A stretch of 64,000 nucleotides of DNA from Pomphorhynchus laevis (Eukaryota; Acanthocephala; Palaeacanthocephala; Echinorhynchida; Pomphorhynchidae), in the NCBI GenBank assembly GCA_012934845.2, contig WNNJ02001154.1, positions 1 to 64,000 of the forward strand, read 5' to 3'. This document shows, piece after piece, positions 11,561 through 23,195 of this stretch. The notes below the pieces were generated by a model. It was given only the letters and a program-made list of their open reading frames with translations. It did not search any database and was not told the origin of the DNA. The stretch's first letter is position 1. Every line of letters starts with the position of its first letter. Position numbers and translations under genes: made by a program.

Positions 11561-14096
11561 ATATCGATGAAGTTTCGGCTGCTTGCGTGACTTTTAAAAA
11601 AACGGAATTTCCGATAAATTGATCAAGTTCCAGTAGCAAACAGCTTGTAAAATGGAAACTAATATATATAATCATATTTATATATAAATATGATTATATA
11701 TGTATATATAAAGTGCAGATTATATAAAGGTAAGAACAGTACGCAAAATCAAATCGTCATTTATTTTTTACGTAGGGGCTTCTTTAGAATTTCTAAAATA
11801 CGGAGGTTACTGTCTGTAAAATCAGAAATAATCCACAAATTAAGAACATAAACTATAGGCGATTATTGATGCTTTGAGTTTAGCCACTTTCCATCTACCG
11901 ATATATGGTGGGCTGATCATTGTTTGCGTTAGGTTCTGGATCTGTCGCAAGCTCCACAGGCAGATTCGTGTTTTCGTTTTACCGATAGTTCTTTGCAGTC
12001 ATTGTGCTGCAGACTGTTTTCATTGTATTAATGTCAACGCAACATTTAAATCGCTTGTCAGAACACTTGGACGTACATGAAGACTGTGGCGCGTATTAAT
12101 CCAGCTATATGTGAGCAGTGACTGCGGTTTTCACTTGGATCTATGGTAGACACGCGGAGGCTTGATACCGCTGCTGCTTTGCTTTGTTAATGGCAGATAG
12201 TAAGTCAACTTACAGCTTCCGGAATGTTGGGCAACCGTCGACAGTCATAATAGTAGAATTTTGGTTTTTATTCTTCATCAGTGAGGAGTTTTTACTCTTC
12301 GTCATCACTGCGAAGTTTTTCAAATTCTGATGTATGAGTTTGTTGATCCATCTGTTTATGCATCCCTGATGCATTAACATGTATCGAAAGAACACAATAT
12401 GCTTGTAACCCTTTTCATGCTCAGAGCACCTTCATAGCGTTGATCACCTTCATAGCGTTGATCAAATAGAGTTGATCAAATCAGAGCACCTTCAAATAGA
12501 GTTGTGGGTGCTCTTCAATAGAGCACCCACAAATAGAGTTGATCAAATCAGAGCACCTTCGAATAATCCGTTGTATGGTGTTTCGCTGGATGTCCTTATA
12601 ATGACAACTGTCAGCGTGGATAAACGTAGGAACAAAAGTACCCTTCCGGTATAGTTCGCTCTGTATAAATCCTCGATTGTCAAATACTTACCAAAGTAAG
12701 TATTTAAGTCACTTTTAATTTATTAAAATTATTTATTATTTTTTCATTCGCGTTAAATAATTTCGTATTATTATAATAATACGAAATTAATATTTATCGA
12801 ATATTAATATTTATAAATATTAATATTAAATATTAATATTTATCTAATAATATTTTTCGAAGGTTTATTTTATCAATTAATATATTTTTGACAAGCAATA
12901 GTTTGTAGATTGTGCTTTGTCATTTCTTTATTTCACTTTTGCGATATTCGACGCTGGTTTATGTGGATTTTTATTTCTGATCCAAATGATACCAAAACAT
13001 TTTGTTAAAAATAAAATTCATTATTTGAGGAATAAGGAATAAGTTTGCATATATCGAATGAACAAATTAAAGAATACGTTTTAGGCTGATCACTTGAACT
13101 AAGGGAAAGTGAAAGCACAGACATCACGACTTCAATTATTTGCCATGTAAAAATTTCGCCGACATGAGTTGTTTCGATCTAAAATAAAAAAATTCAAATT
13201 TTACACTTTCAGTGAGAATTCAAAATGTTTAAAAAAGTTTCAATATTAAATTTCATAAATTCAATAGAATTTGTGACTTAAATATAGAGTTGCTATAGAG
13301 ATATACTAATACGCATCAATGTGATTCATTTTAATAAATTTTAAATAATCACATATTTACTCTTCTTGTTAATAAAGAAGAATATTATTAAATTATCGAA
13401 TAATTAATTCAAATAATTATCTAAACAACCTAAACCAAACTGAAACTTAAAAATACTGAGAATTTTGGATTTTAATTTTAATTTAATTTTAGAATTTTAG
13501 AATTTTATTTTAAAATTAATAAATTAATATATAAATAAGTAATAATTAATAACAAATTAACGTCAATTAATGCCTAATGTTTAATAAAATGACACAAATA
13601 TAGGTATTTTGTAAACTAATAATTGCATTTTAATAAATTACAAAATTGATATATTGATTATTTGTATCAACAGTGACGATAAAAATGCATAATTTCAAAA
13701 ATTTCCAATCTACATGTTGAGCAAATTCAATAGTTAGCAAAAATTTAGTTATGAAGTAAAATCAGATATCTGTTGACGAAAAAACACGGTAAAAACAAAA
13801 TTAATATTAAGATATCGCGCAAATACAAAATTGATATTGATATATTAATTAATATTAATTATCAATTAATATATAAATTATTAATTATCAATTAATATAA
13901 TTAATATACAAGCAAATACAATTAATTTTTGTATTATAAGTTATTTATCGCCAAAATAATTTATTTAAAAACGTTTTTTTTAATGATTTTAATCACAAAA
14001 TTATCGAATTTAAGGAGTTTAACAACTTGAAGCTTAAAAGCTAAAGTTTTAAAGACGTAAAATATTAATTTGTAATCTAATAATTGAAATTAGGAA
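11561..14096. other. Mostly AT-rich, no supported gene
   Basis: Contains a TA-rich microsatellite at 11660-11715, a GC-balanced patch at about 11860-12210 with only short ORFs I cannot assign, the small repeat at 12465-12560, and long A/T runs from 12700. No splice-supported coding frame was found before the Atg101 stop codon at 14097. Confidence 0.5.
12465..12560. repeat. Hairpin flanked by 30-bp direct repeats
   Basis: A 12-bp perfect hairpin (12503-12514 with 12520-12531, TGTGGGTGCTCT arm) lies between two copies of a 30-base direct repeat that begins AAATAGAGTTGATC (12465-12494 and 12531-12560). The direct repeats could be a target duplication around a minimal foldback, or replication slippage. 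Confidence 0.6.
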
Positions 14097-16432
14097 CTAC
14101 CTATCAGCCAGAAGAAATTCTTTGACTGCCTTTGTGTACGCAAATTCGGCTTCCTTACTATCACTGTCAAATGTGCAAGAAATCTATGTTGGCACAGGCT
14201 TAAAACAACGTTCGTTATATTTAAACGTCACTTACCGTGAAATGGTATGGAGAAATATCATCAAAATGTGAATTGTATAGAAGACTCCATTCCTCTGGAT
14301 TATCGGATTGAGGGCATTCAGTGCGTCCAACAAATTGAGCAATTCGTAATAAAGCATTAGATAGATCTAATTGTGCTTGATTTAAGTATACACTTCCTGA
14401 CAAAAAAATATAATATATTATATATAATATAATATATATTATATATAATATATTTATATAATATATTATATAATATATATAATATTTTATATTTAATATG
14501 AAATTAAATAATACCTGACATATTTGGAACAAGCTTGAACAGTATAGTCCACTTTTCCCAAATTGCATCATGCTGCTCGGAATCGAACGCAATCGATTCT
14601 ACACTCTTGCGATAGAAAATAAGATTTACCTGTACTTGTTTTAAAAAATTTAATTAAAATTCCTGTTGCTAAACGCGTAACGATTACTTGCATCTCTTTG
14701 CTGTCCTGCTTTTCAGCTATGGAATTTAACACTTTACGAATGAGGTCATCAACATATTTTATAAACTTAGGTGAAGTTAATCGGATCTAAAAGCGTTTAA
14801 ATTATTAACCTAAATTTAAAAAATAAAGGAATTAACTTTCGCAAAATCAACAATTAACTGAAAAGACATCAGATCTTTAATCCCTTTATACGAAATCACA
14901 AAATGTCTACCTAACCAAAAATAAATACCATTCCGGATTTGCGTAATAAGGGGCTACAGCTGTGTAAAACAGGATGCTCTATTAAACAGTGATGATTAAA
15001 GGATGACAGCCATATATATTAGAACTAATAAAATTATATTCGATAAGACATTAAAACTAAAAGCTAAAGTAACGACGATTATATAAAACTGCAATAATAT
15101 AATATTATTGCAGTTTTATATAATATTAAGTCTTATATAATATTTATATCCAGCATATAATATTTATATATAATTATTACATAATCATTGTAATAATTTT
15201 ATAATTATATAATATTTATATATAGCGGTATATGGCATTTTATAATTACAAGTTCGATTTTATGAATTTCTTACTGCATTCTGACTAAAAAATGTCAGGA
15301 CGCATATTATTAGAAAAAAAGTTATTTTTTATTTAAAAATTTATTTCGTAGATGTACGAAAGTGTTTATATAATTATATATAATTAAAAATAATATATAA
15401 AATATATATTTATAATTAATAATTTATAAATAATAAATAATTTATATTTTAAAATAAAAGTCAATTTTTATGAATTGATTAATATATAATGTGTCTGAAA
15501 AATGATTAGAAGTCATTAGGAGGAACTCTTATGTTATCAGGTTTCGATCCCTATTCCTCGACCCAGATAACAACGGAGCTATACACTTGCTAATGACGTA
15601 TTATCTCTGATAAAATTCGATTACTAAAAAATGTCAGGACGCTTTTTAATTTATTTATTTTATTTAAAAATTTATTATTTCGTAGAAAGTGTTTATAAAT
15701 ACAATTATTTGGAGATAATACTTTGTCTCTGAAAGTTGTAATCAAAAACACCATGAACAAGTATCATTAAGTCTCACTGCGAGACTTAATTTCTTACTTA
15801 TTATTTCTTACTTAATTATTTTATAATATAATATTATTAATATTATTAATAATATTATACTTAATATTATTTTATAAAATATTTATTGTAAAAGACAGGT
15901 TTAATATTTCAATAGATTCAGCTATCAGGAAAAGCTTGTTGTTTAATTCTGACAGGATTAATATACAAGTTTGTTACTCATTAAGAGCAAGATCATAATT
16001 TATTGAACATAATTAATTCATTTTTCATAACTCCATCAACTGAATATCAGTATCTTACATTGCAAGATTTGCACAATTCAAGATATTTTGTAAATATTCG
16101 ATTTTTAAAAAAGAACGCGCAATTACTTTATAGCGTGATAATGCTGAACGTTTTGGTAATTGATTTGATTAAATAATCAAATCAATAACAAATATTCAAC
16201 TGATATTAATAGGCTAATTTTGTAATTAAAATGATCAGCAATATCAATTTTTGGATACTTACGTGTGAAAAATTAATTTTATTACATGAGACATCCTGGT
16301 AGCCAATACTGCCAGTTTTGAACTTTCCAGCATCTGTAAGACGAAGCTGTGTTTTTCATTTCAAAAACTATATCCAACTTAGTAATTATACCTTTCCCGA
16401 GCATCGATTAAACAGGATTGTATGAAAAATTA
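14097..16432 (-). CDS. Atg101: Atg101, autophagy ULK-complex HORMA protein
   Basis: Six coding exons on the minus strand: 16392-16432, 16263-16346, 14688-14786, 14515-14629, 14236-14396 and 14097-14183. All introns are GT-AG (45, 1476, 58, 118 and 52 nt). The phases agree and give 194 residues ending FLLADR-stop. The order of matches to animal ATG101 is complete: FHTILFNRCSGK (human LHTVLLHRSTGK), SIGYQDVSCNKINF (human TVGTQDVDCDFIDF), IRKVL, NLIFYRKS, IWEKWTILFKL (human PWEVWTVKVHV) and DDISPYHFTISCTF (human DVQPYLYKISFQI). Known role: HORMA partner that stabilises ATG13 in the ULK1/Atg1 autophagy-initiation complex in the cytosol. By my alignment from memory the WF finger (human W110-P111-F112) reads S-I-A-F, so only the phenylalanine is kept. 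About 25 N-terminal residues lie in an upstream exon not found with confidence. Intron 2 (16262-14787) hosts a foldable repeat. Confidence 0.85.
15275..15695. repeat. Direct repeat inside Atg101 intron 2
   Basis: A segment with ACTAAAAAATGTCAGGACGC and TTCGTAGA...GTGTTTATA occurs at about 15281-15370 and again at about 15630-15695, on either side of foldable-repeat copy 5. This is a local duplication of intron sequence of about 350 bp. Confidence 0.55.
15510..15613 (-). repeat. Foldable repeat, copy 5 (intronic)
   Basis: Reverse-orientation copy of the roughly 105-bp repeat, sense with respect to Atg101. It keeps ATCAGGTTTCG, TATTCCTCGACCCA and GCTAATGACGTATT; the outer stem is weakened. There is no PLE coding sequence nearby, so this is a solo copy. 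Confidence 0.65.
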
Positions 16433-16493
16433 CTGAAAATATAAAAAAATCACTTAACTTTGTAAATTGCAAAAGTCTATCGGATGGTCTTAC

Positions 16494-16527
16494 GGTCTAT
16501 CAGATAGAACAATAAAAAGTATGTCAT
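16494..16527 (-). CDS. Atg101: Tentative first exon of Atg101
   Basis: A GTAAG donor at 16493 and the TTTTCAG acceptor at 16433 define a 61-nt intron, the size usual for this gene. The frame from ATG at 16527 (MTYFLLFYLID) joins in phase to the next exon. However, it lacks the conserved VEGRQVxEA segment found in other ATG101 proteins, so it may be 5'-UTR or chance. The true start exon could lie further upstream, beyond the repeats. Confidence 0.25.
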
Positions 16528-16969
16528 TGCTTCGGTTTTCTTGATATAATAGTTTCTTTTTACAAAAATATAAACAATTAATTTCTCAAGAACTTTAAAT
16601 ATTGGTACACCATTAATGCTCCAACATGTAGGTTACTAATAGTAAATATAATCAGCAAATATAATGTCAAATGATTACGAAATAAATTTTTTTTAGTGAT
16701 TTATTATCCTATTTTTTTAATAAAAATTGTATTTTGCAAACATCCCTTATCAACGGGAAAAGGCCTGCAGGGTCGGACGTCTTTTAGTATGTCAAATGAT
16801 ATAATGATATAATAATATAATATAAAATGATTTTGACATTATATCCTGTGTGGATATTATTCCATATTTGGTTCTATTGTGATATCTTTTTATTAAAAAA
16901 CTGATGTTTTTAATAACACGAAACTAAGGGTTTAATAGTGTAAAAAGTAAGGGGTTGTGAATAAAATTA

Positions 16970-17860
16970 TTCCCAACTTCTTAATTTATCTAGTATAAAT
17001 TAATCGTTAAATCAATATAATTGAAAATTAAAGTATGCAATAAACATTTATTCACAATTAAAAATGGGTTTATATTTGTACATAAACATTTTAAGGAATT
17101 TAAAATTTACTTTTTAATTTATAGAACAGGCATTAAGTGCTTTAAAATATATCAAAAAATAAAAGAAATCAGATTGTTTTATTGCTAATTTGAATAGGGA
17201 AAACCTCAAAAATCGCTTATATCGAAGTAATGTGATTTCGCAGGGATCAAAAGTCAATAATTCATATGATGTTTGGTTGCAAATTTCAAATCCCAATTTT
17301 TCTTGGATGCACGAAAATTCTAAATGGAACACATAGTATGTTTGATCTTCATGGAATACCTGCGGAATATGTCAGTGACGGATGTTCCAACTTTAAAATA
17401 CAGCTTCCTCTCAGATATTTCCTTATACCATTCAAATAAAGCTACTCTAGCCTGACAATTTAAGAACAAACCCAAATATGAGTTGACTAATGCAACTTAT
17501 GAAATCCCGTGTCTAAATTGCCCAGCCAAATACTTTGTGCTAACAAAGCAAGGCTTGTCAAAGAGGATTAAGCAACATAAATATAATTAAAAAAGTGGGA
17601 TACTTCATCAGCATTAGTTAATCATTGGATGAATCATAATCACGAACTTGATTTTTCTAGTTCTAAAGTCTTGGAATATGAAGACAGCCTATTCAGACGC
17701 CTGAGAAGAGAAAGTATTCACATTCATAGTTATTCTAACACGATGAATAGTAATAAGGACTATTGGAAGTTAGCTATTCCTACAACATCGGTACAGTTTT
17801 CATCGTTGGTTTCTTACGTTTTTATTGTATAAATACATCATTTTTTTCTCATGTCAAATC
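16970..17860 (+). mobile_element. PLE GIY-YIG fragment with 3' flank
   Basis: From about 17470 the frame reads KPKYELTNATYEIPCLNCPAK..., then KQGLSKRIKQHKYN, and further on HWMNHNHELDFSSSKVLEYE and LRRESIHIHSYSNTMNS. This is the full span of a PLE-type GIY-YIG domain (TYEIPC as the GIY motif, the LSKRIKQH arginine helix, a terminal ExxxI helix). Upstream, 16970-17520 is non-coding and matches 23755-24275 in inverted orientation. The piece is not intact and no RT adjoins it. Confidence 0.65.
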
Positions 17861-18359
17861 ATAACAGTTGAAAAGGACAATTGCAATAGTCGAAAATTTG
17901 TAACAATAATTTTCTTTTTCTATTCCTCTCGATGTTTAAATGCCCTGAACAATTTAAGAGTACATCGAACGTAACATTGATCAATAAATTCTAATAATAT
18001 ATATATATATCAACATGTATCTATGTACAAATATATCTTATTTAATAGTTCAAAAGTAATATGGCAGATTTCAGAAGTTCATACATTATAAATGAGAGCT
18101 AGCCATGAATGTAAAACAAAATAAAGTTCATGTGATATTTAGATCCATAGATGTAGATCGTAGCAATATGTTAAGGTTGATCCCAATGTATAGCTTAGTA
18201 TATAATTATTATAGCTGGATCACTTATTGGAGATTGATCCTGCTATGATAATTGTTTACCAATAATGGATCATTATCACCTATGAAAAAAAGTATAGCTT
18301 AGTATTAATTATGCCGCTGGAATGCAAAATATAAATAGAACAATTTGGTAATAAAATTA

Positions 18360-18690
18360 AACTTGTCTTTATATTTCATAAAGGTGAACGGTCGATGAAC
18401 TCAGTCATGGTCGGTCCCAAGCACGTGCTGAGAAAGGAAGAGGGTTGGCGATAGACTTCGTGACAAGGCTGCCGTAAAACAATTGTACCATCAGCATTAT
18501 GAAATGATGTATCAATGCTCTAAACGTCAAAATTACGGCTTCCCCGGTAAGTAACGCGCTCAGGTACGACTTGGCCGGACGGATAATAGACTCAATGGAT
18601 AGAACTAAATGGAGACAAAGTTCAAAGCAGTGGACCCCGTTCCTACACAGGGAAAACGCCAAAGAAAAAGAAGAAGAAACGATGAATGAA
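18360..18690 (+). mobile_element. 3' end of an RTE-like LINE
   Basis: Translation around 18590-18680 gives DSMDRTKWRQ, a Trp-bearing stretch and a run of K/E-rich residues (ENAKEKEEE). This is the usual C-terminal tail of RTE-type endonuclease-RT proteins (DRxxWRxLV... then a basic/charged end). The sequence is more GC-balanced than its surroundings. No RT motifs remain, so this is a 5'-truncated insertion. Confidence 0.4.
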
Positions 18691-20171
18691 ATTTAAACGA
18701 ACAGCCCCAACGACAGTGTTCGGATAAGTGTTGTTATCGTCGTTAACAACACTGATCAGTAAGTAGATGTTTCTGATGAATCATATGAATCAGCAAGTAC
18801 CTGAAAAGGCGTTATCTGATTACTCATTATATATAATCTCACTGCTAGAGCAATTAGGGTTTTCCCATTGAATAAACTGTGGAGAGTATTTCCTACAGAC
18901 GAGTCGTAATAAACAAACGGAATGCTTGTTTAAATTTCAATTGGCATTTACCGCGACTATTTGATTTTTACAGAATGTATTGCAAGGAATTGGTAATAAA
19001 TCTTACCATTGATTATATCTTCCACTATATGAACGGATGTACACTAAAATAAGAAAGAATAGATGAAGACATATGTGACATCAATTACAAATTCGAAAAC
19101 TTCAGAGCTCATTGGTGATTAGAAAGTAATCCTCCTTTGATAATTCAAATTTGATATCATCGGGTTTGACTGTTTAGTTTTATAAATGAATCTAGAAATA
19201 ACAGATAATTTAGGAGTCACTAACATAAAGACGGATTTTATATAACACTCGTTAGTCGAATTAATAAAGAATTACGCACACTCGTTCATAACGCAATCTC
19301 CGTCTATTAAATTAGACGAAGTTACCAAGTTACTCTCAAAATTGCAACAGGCCAGCGTGACCTAAGAATAATTGTGAATAAAATAGTGAATAGACAATTG
19401 AAAGTATACCAGGATCTTTCCTTCGGCTACGTACGTTTTTATCCAGATCACACTGTCTGTAAAAAGCATTGTCTTTAAGGAAAACTATCGAGGATGTTCA
19501 TTTTCATGTCAAATAATTAACAAAGTCAACGCAAGGGCATTAGTTTGTTCAAGTTTATTCTATAGTTTGAATATACGTGAATAAATACGACTTTGTCACA
19601 TTGAGTGTCTCAAAGATGTGAAGCATAGTGACAGCAAATTAGTATCTATAGTTATTACAGGAACGAAGAAGCAGAAATCCTTTTTTGATAAAAATTCTAT
19701 ATTTCGAAATATAGAATTTTTATCAAATAAAGGATAATTTTTATCAAATAAAGGATATATTTTTTAAATGGAAGAAGATTATGGGTTTAGTATTTATTAC
19801 TTAACAAACTGTAAATTGTTGATAGTGTCGATTTGATTATATATGGATCGAGCAATTCTATATTATGGGTTTAGTATTTATTACATTAGTATCAATTCAA
19901 TTATAAGTTTACTGCAAAACTTATTGAAAAACTTATGTTATAGTTATCTGGTATTTTAATATAACTAATTCCTGACATTTTTAATTTTTTCATTGAATTA
20001 AATTAACTATTATTGTAATAGAAACAATTATTAAAACCATTATCTCATCATTTACTTTGATGTGATAAGATGTAAATGAGTCACACATTATGTATTTAAA
20101 TATGTATCATTCAACTTTCGTAATTATTCGGTTTCAATTCAATTCACTAAATTTGTTTGGCAACTAGATAG
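18691..20171. other. No gene supported; contains a 44-bp perfect palindrome
   Basis: No coding frame with recognisable motifs. Bases 19684-19727 form a spacerless palindrome (TTTGATAAAAATTC... centred on TTTCGAAA). TATCAAATAAAGGATA is repeated directly after it. Confidence 0.5.
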
Positions 20172-20310
20172 TTTTATCAGAGGAAATACATCATTAGCAT
20201 GTATTTGGCCCCGCTGCTATGTTGGGTAGAGGAGTTAGGCGCCGAAACCTGATAGCATAGCAGTTCCTTCTGATGACCTCTAATCCTTATTCTAATACAA
20301 CGTCTGGTAC
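20172..20310 (+). repeat. Foldable repeat, copy 6 (best copy)
   Basis: This is the clearest copy of the repeat. The outer arms ATCAGAGG (20176-20183) and CCTTCTGATG pair. Next come a hairpin AAATAC/GTATTT, an 8-bp stem CTGCTATG/CATAGCAG closing a loop with GGGTAGAGGAGTTAGGCGCC and GAAACC, and a tail TCTAATCCTTATTCTAATAC then AACGTCTG. The whole fits a three-way junction. Eight copies are recognisable in this window, several next to PLE pieces and several solo. Confidence 0.75.
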
Positions 20311-20366
20311 TTATTAATCCATGAATAAATTTAAACTATTTAGAATAATATACTAGATAGCCGAAT

Positions 20367-20422
20367 TTCATCAGAGGAAATACGTCATTAGCATGCAGTT
20401 GGCCTCACTGCTATGTGAGGCC
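20367..20422 (+). repeat. Foldable repeat, copy 7 (truncated)
   Basis: Identical to the left half of copy 6, then broken at TGTGAGGCC. The Atg101 exon duplicate begins 12 bases later. Confidence 0.65.
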
Positions 20423-20434
20423 AACTATATAAAT

Positions 20435-20701
20435 TTTTGGATACTTACGTATGAAAAATTAATTTTATTATATGAGACATCCTGGTAGCTAATACTGTCA
20501 GTTTTGAACTCTCCAGCATCTGTAAGACGAAGCTGTGTTTTTCATTTAAAAAACTATATCCAACTTAGTAATTATACCTTTCCCGAGCATCGATTAAACA
20601 GGATTGTATGAAAAATTACTGAAAATATAAAAAATCACTTAACTTTTTAAATTGCAAAAGTCTATCGGATGGTCTTACGGTCTATCAGATAGAAGAATAA
20701 A
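20435..20701 (-). pseudogene. Duplicated Atg101 exons 1b-2, degenerate
   Basis: A direct repeat of 16249-16513 at about 95 percent identity. It carries copies of the 41-nt exon (20578-20618) and the 84-nt exon (20449-20532) with their introns and splice sites. The second exon reads LRLTDAGEFKTDSISYQDVSYN, changing both glycines and the cysteine that the copy at 16263-16346 keeps (KTGSIGYQDVSC). The other copy is therefore the likely functional one. No downstream Atg101 exons follow it. Foldable repeat copy 7 stops at its edge, which suggests the two moved together. Confidence 0.75.
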
Positions 20702-20749
20702 ATGTATTGTGTGTTCAGTGTGTGTTAAGGTGTCATTGGAACAGAGTCA

Positions 20750-22565
20750 TGTTCACGCAACGGAAAAGTCCCTTAAGAACGAAACACGTATCTAGCGTTG
20801 TGTTTTGCGTTCGATTACGAACAAAAGTTTTAGAAAATTGTCAGAGAAGGTTGAGATAAGGTATACGCATGTAAAAAAAGCTAAGTTAATTTCTTCAAAT
20901 AGTAAAATGAAACAGTAAAAGAAAGTAAATACATTATGAGATATTGGGCAATGCATCTTATATTATGATATAAGATGTTTGGATAAGCTGATGAAATATG
21001 ACAAATTAAAGAAAGCTCAGCGGAATGGAAGAACAATATTTAAATATAGGTTCACTTGGAAAACGGTAGAGAAGCAGACCATTGAAACAGAGGAGCATAT
21101 ATTTTAAAGTAAGTTAGTCCGAATTGGGTCAGGAGGAAAAGATTTATTAGGTAATGACATAAGAACCGAAGAAACTTCATCACAAGAAACGGAAAGAAGA
21201 TGGAATAGCTTTCTCCAATAAAATTTAGAGTTGAAAGAGAACTCGAGTTGATTTCGTCAAAAGAGGGTATGTTTGGTAGGCATAAGAATGAGATGGAACG
21301 AAGTCAACGCTTGAAAATACTACAGTTGGAATCGAACCAGGGAGCATGGCCCGAAACTGAAAACGTCGGAGTCGAATAGGCAGAAGGTGATTGAGGATAG
21401 AATGCATAGATCATCGGGAGAACAATAGTTAATTGGAAGTGAATAAAGTGAAGAATTTAGTAAAGCTGCGCGGAGAATAAGGATATCAAGTTTCAAGGGT
21501 CAACTTAGTGTAGCTAATGTTGGAGGCAGATAAGGAGGATGGGGACTAGTAAAAGTAAGAGTGACCAGAAAATAAACGGGCAAACCAGGATCAGTAATTG
21601 ACAGGGAGTTATCGTCATTATATAAGTTGGGAACAACAATGATGTCGAGAACCCGCCGAGAACATGAGTGGCGCTTGTTGAAAGTAATTTATAATTAAAA
21701 TCAGAAAAAAGATTAGTTAGAGTGATAGAGTCAGAGTCGTCAGCTGGGCGATCAAGACGAATGTTAAAGTCGCCGAGAACAAAAAGAGTATAAAACAAAA
21801 AAAACAGTGAAAAATAAGATCTGCAAGGTCGCTAAAAAACATACGCGAGGAAGACCTGAGTCTGTACAGTATACAATCACAAGTTCCAGAGGGAAAGGCG
21901 TTGATAATCTGCATATGAGTAATTCGAACGAAGTGTAACGGATGTTAGCGTTAATTTTACGTAGAGACGTTGGGTGACGAGCAATGGTAGCAATACCGCT
22001 ATGGTTAGAAGCAGTAGATGTGGATGAACTGATTCAACTAGAGAACAACTAGAGCGATATAGATGACGAATGGCAAGATCGACAGAGTGCCATGATTCGG
22101 TAATACAGAGAATGTCGATAAATAATTGATCGAAGATATCAAGGAGCAGATCAGCTTTATAAAGAACGGATTAAATTATTGATACGGTAGGTATAGTAAG
22201 GAGTACGTGAAGAGAAGAAAAAATATGAGAGTGATCAAGATGGAAGAGAAAGAGAAAATGGGAGCTACGAGATAAAAAGCTTTACCCTTAGAATTTTTAG
22301 GATGATGAAGATGAATGGAAGTTTGATCCGTAGTTGAACGAGAAGTGTGCGTGACAGTAGGTTCAAGAATTTGATTATACGATTCGAAGTCAGGTGTTGA
22401 TGCAAGGGAAACGTCAAAAACAGTATAGGTCTGAGTGGTCGGGTGTGATAAAAAGCGAATGAGCATGATAGCTGTTGTTGTACTGATAAACAAAAACCAC
22501 ATATAAACGGTTTACGTTGATATACTGAGTGGTAGGATATTTTAATTTGAACAAAACTCCATACA
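20750..22565 (-). mobile_element. Decayed LINE of the CR1-like family C
   Basis: Minus-strand frames show endonuclease signatures: FVLGDFNIRLDRPADDSDS (about 21790-21730) and the region around LVIVYCTD (about 21870). Sequence at 21855-22170 is nearly the same as 24560-24870 and 25625-25950, and the family matches the longer copy at 43545-47535. The plus strand is purine-rich throughout. There are many frame breaks, and no RT catalytic motif is readable. Confidence 0.6.
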
Positions 22566-22678
22566 CCAACATCTTTACAATCGCATCCAACTTCCAATAT
22601 AGATTTCCTATATAGAAAATCGTGTGCAGGAATGAAGAGGATCTGAGATCGATCTTTCTACGGCATGATCTTTTGTCG

Positions 22679-22894
22679 AGAGATCTTTCCTGGAGAGATC
22701 TTTTATCGTGATATCTTTTATCGAGAGATCTTTTATCGAGAGATCTTTTATCGAGAGATCTTTTATCGAGAGATCTTTTATCGAGAGATCTTTTATCGAG
22801 AGATCTTTTATCGAGAGATCTTTTATCGAGAGATCTTTTATCGAGAGATCTTTTATCGAGAGATCTTTTATCGAGAGATCTTTTATCGAGATAT
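22679..22894. repeat. 15-bp minisatellite (about 14 units)
   Basis: Unit AGAGATCTTTTATCG, nearly perfect after the first four units. Because 15 is divisible by three and the unit has no stop in several frames, it reads as FYREI or FIERS on the plus strand and IKDLS on the minus strand. The apparent 84-108 codon ORFs here are a consequence of the repeat and not evidence of a gene. Confidence 0.95.
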
Positions 22895-22956
22895 TAAGCA
22901 CAATTGTAATCAGTTCAAATCCGAAAATCTCACTCTTCCGCGAGCGCAGTGTGCGA

Positions 22957-23195
22957 AATTGACAGGAATAATATGGAACTTACCGGAATAATCTGGAACT
23001 GAAAGGAATAATTTGGAACTGACAGGAATAATCTGGAACTGACAGGAATAATCTGGAACTGACAGGAATAATCTGTAAATGACAGGAATAATCTGGTGAT
23101 GACATAAATTATCTGAAACTGACAGGAAGAATCTAAAACTGTCAGGAATAATCTGGAGCTGACAGGAATAATCTGGAACTGACAGGAATAGTTGT
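22957..23195. repeat. 20-bp minisatellite (about 12 units)
   Basis: Unit CTGACAGGAATAATCTGGAA with point differences between units. The same unit recurs at 26962-27055. ORFs across it on the minus strand (repeats of FQIIPVS and FLSVPDYS) are repeat artefacts. Confidence 0.95.

Noticed and set aside
14830-14960. Possible extra Atg101 exons (VAPYYANPEWYLFL and LIVDFAK) with splice-like ends
   Set aside because: The 84-nt exon at 16263-16346 joins directly to 14688-14786 with exact match to the ATG101 family (NFSH-IRLTS against DFTY-VRVSS). Nothing is missing between them, so these are intronic chance frames.
17114-17332. 72-codon minus-strand ORF, also present at 23.9-24.1 kb
   Set aside because: It lies in the non-coding flank of a PLE fragment present twice. 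There is no domain, and the second copy carries changes without coding constraint.
18405-18662. 85-codon minus-strand ORF
   Set aside because: The plus strand reads as the charged C-terminus of an RTE-like LINE; the minus frame is its shadow.
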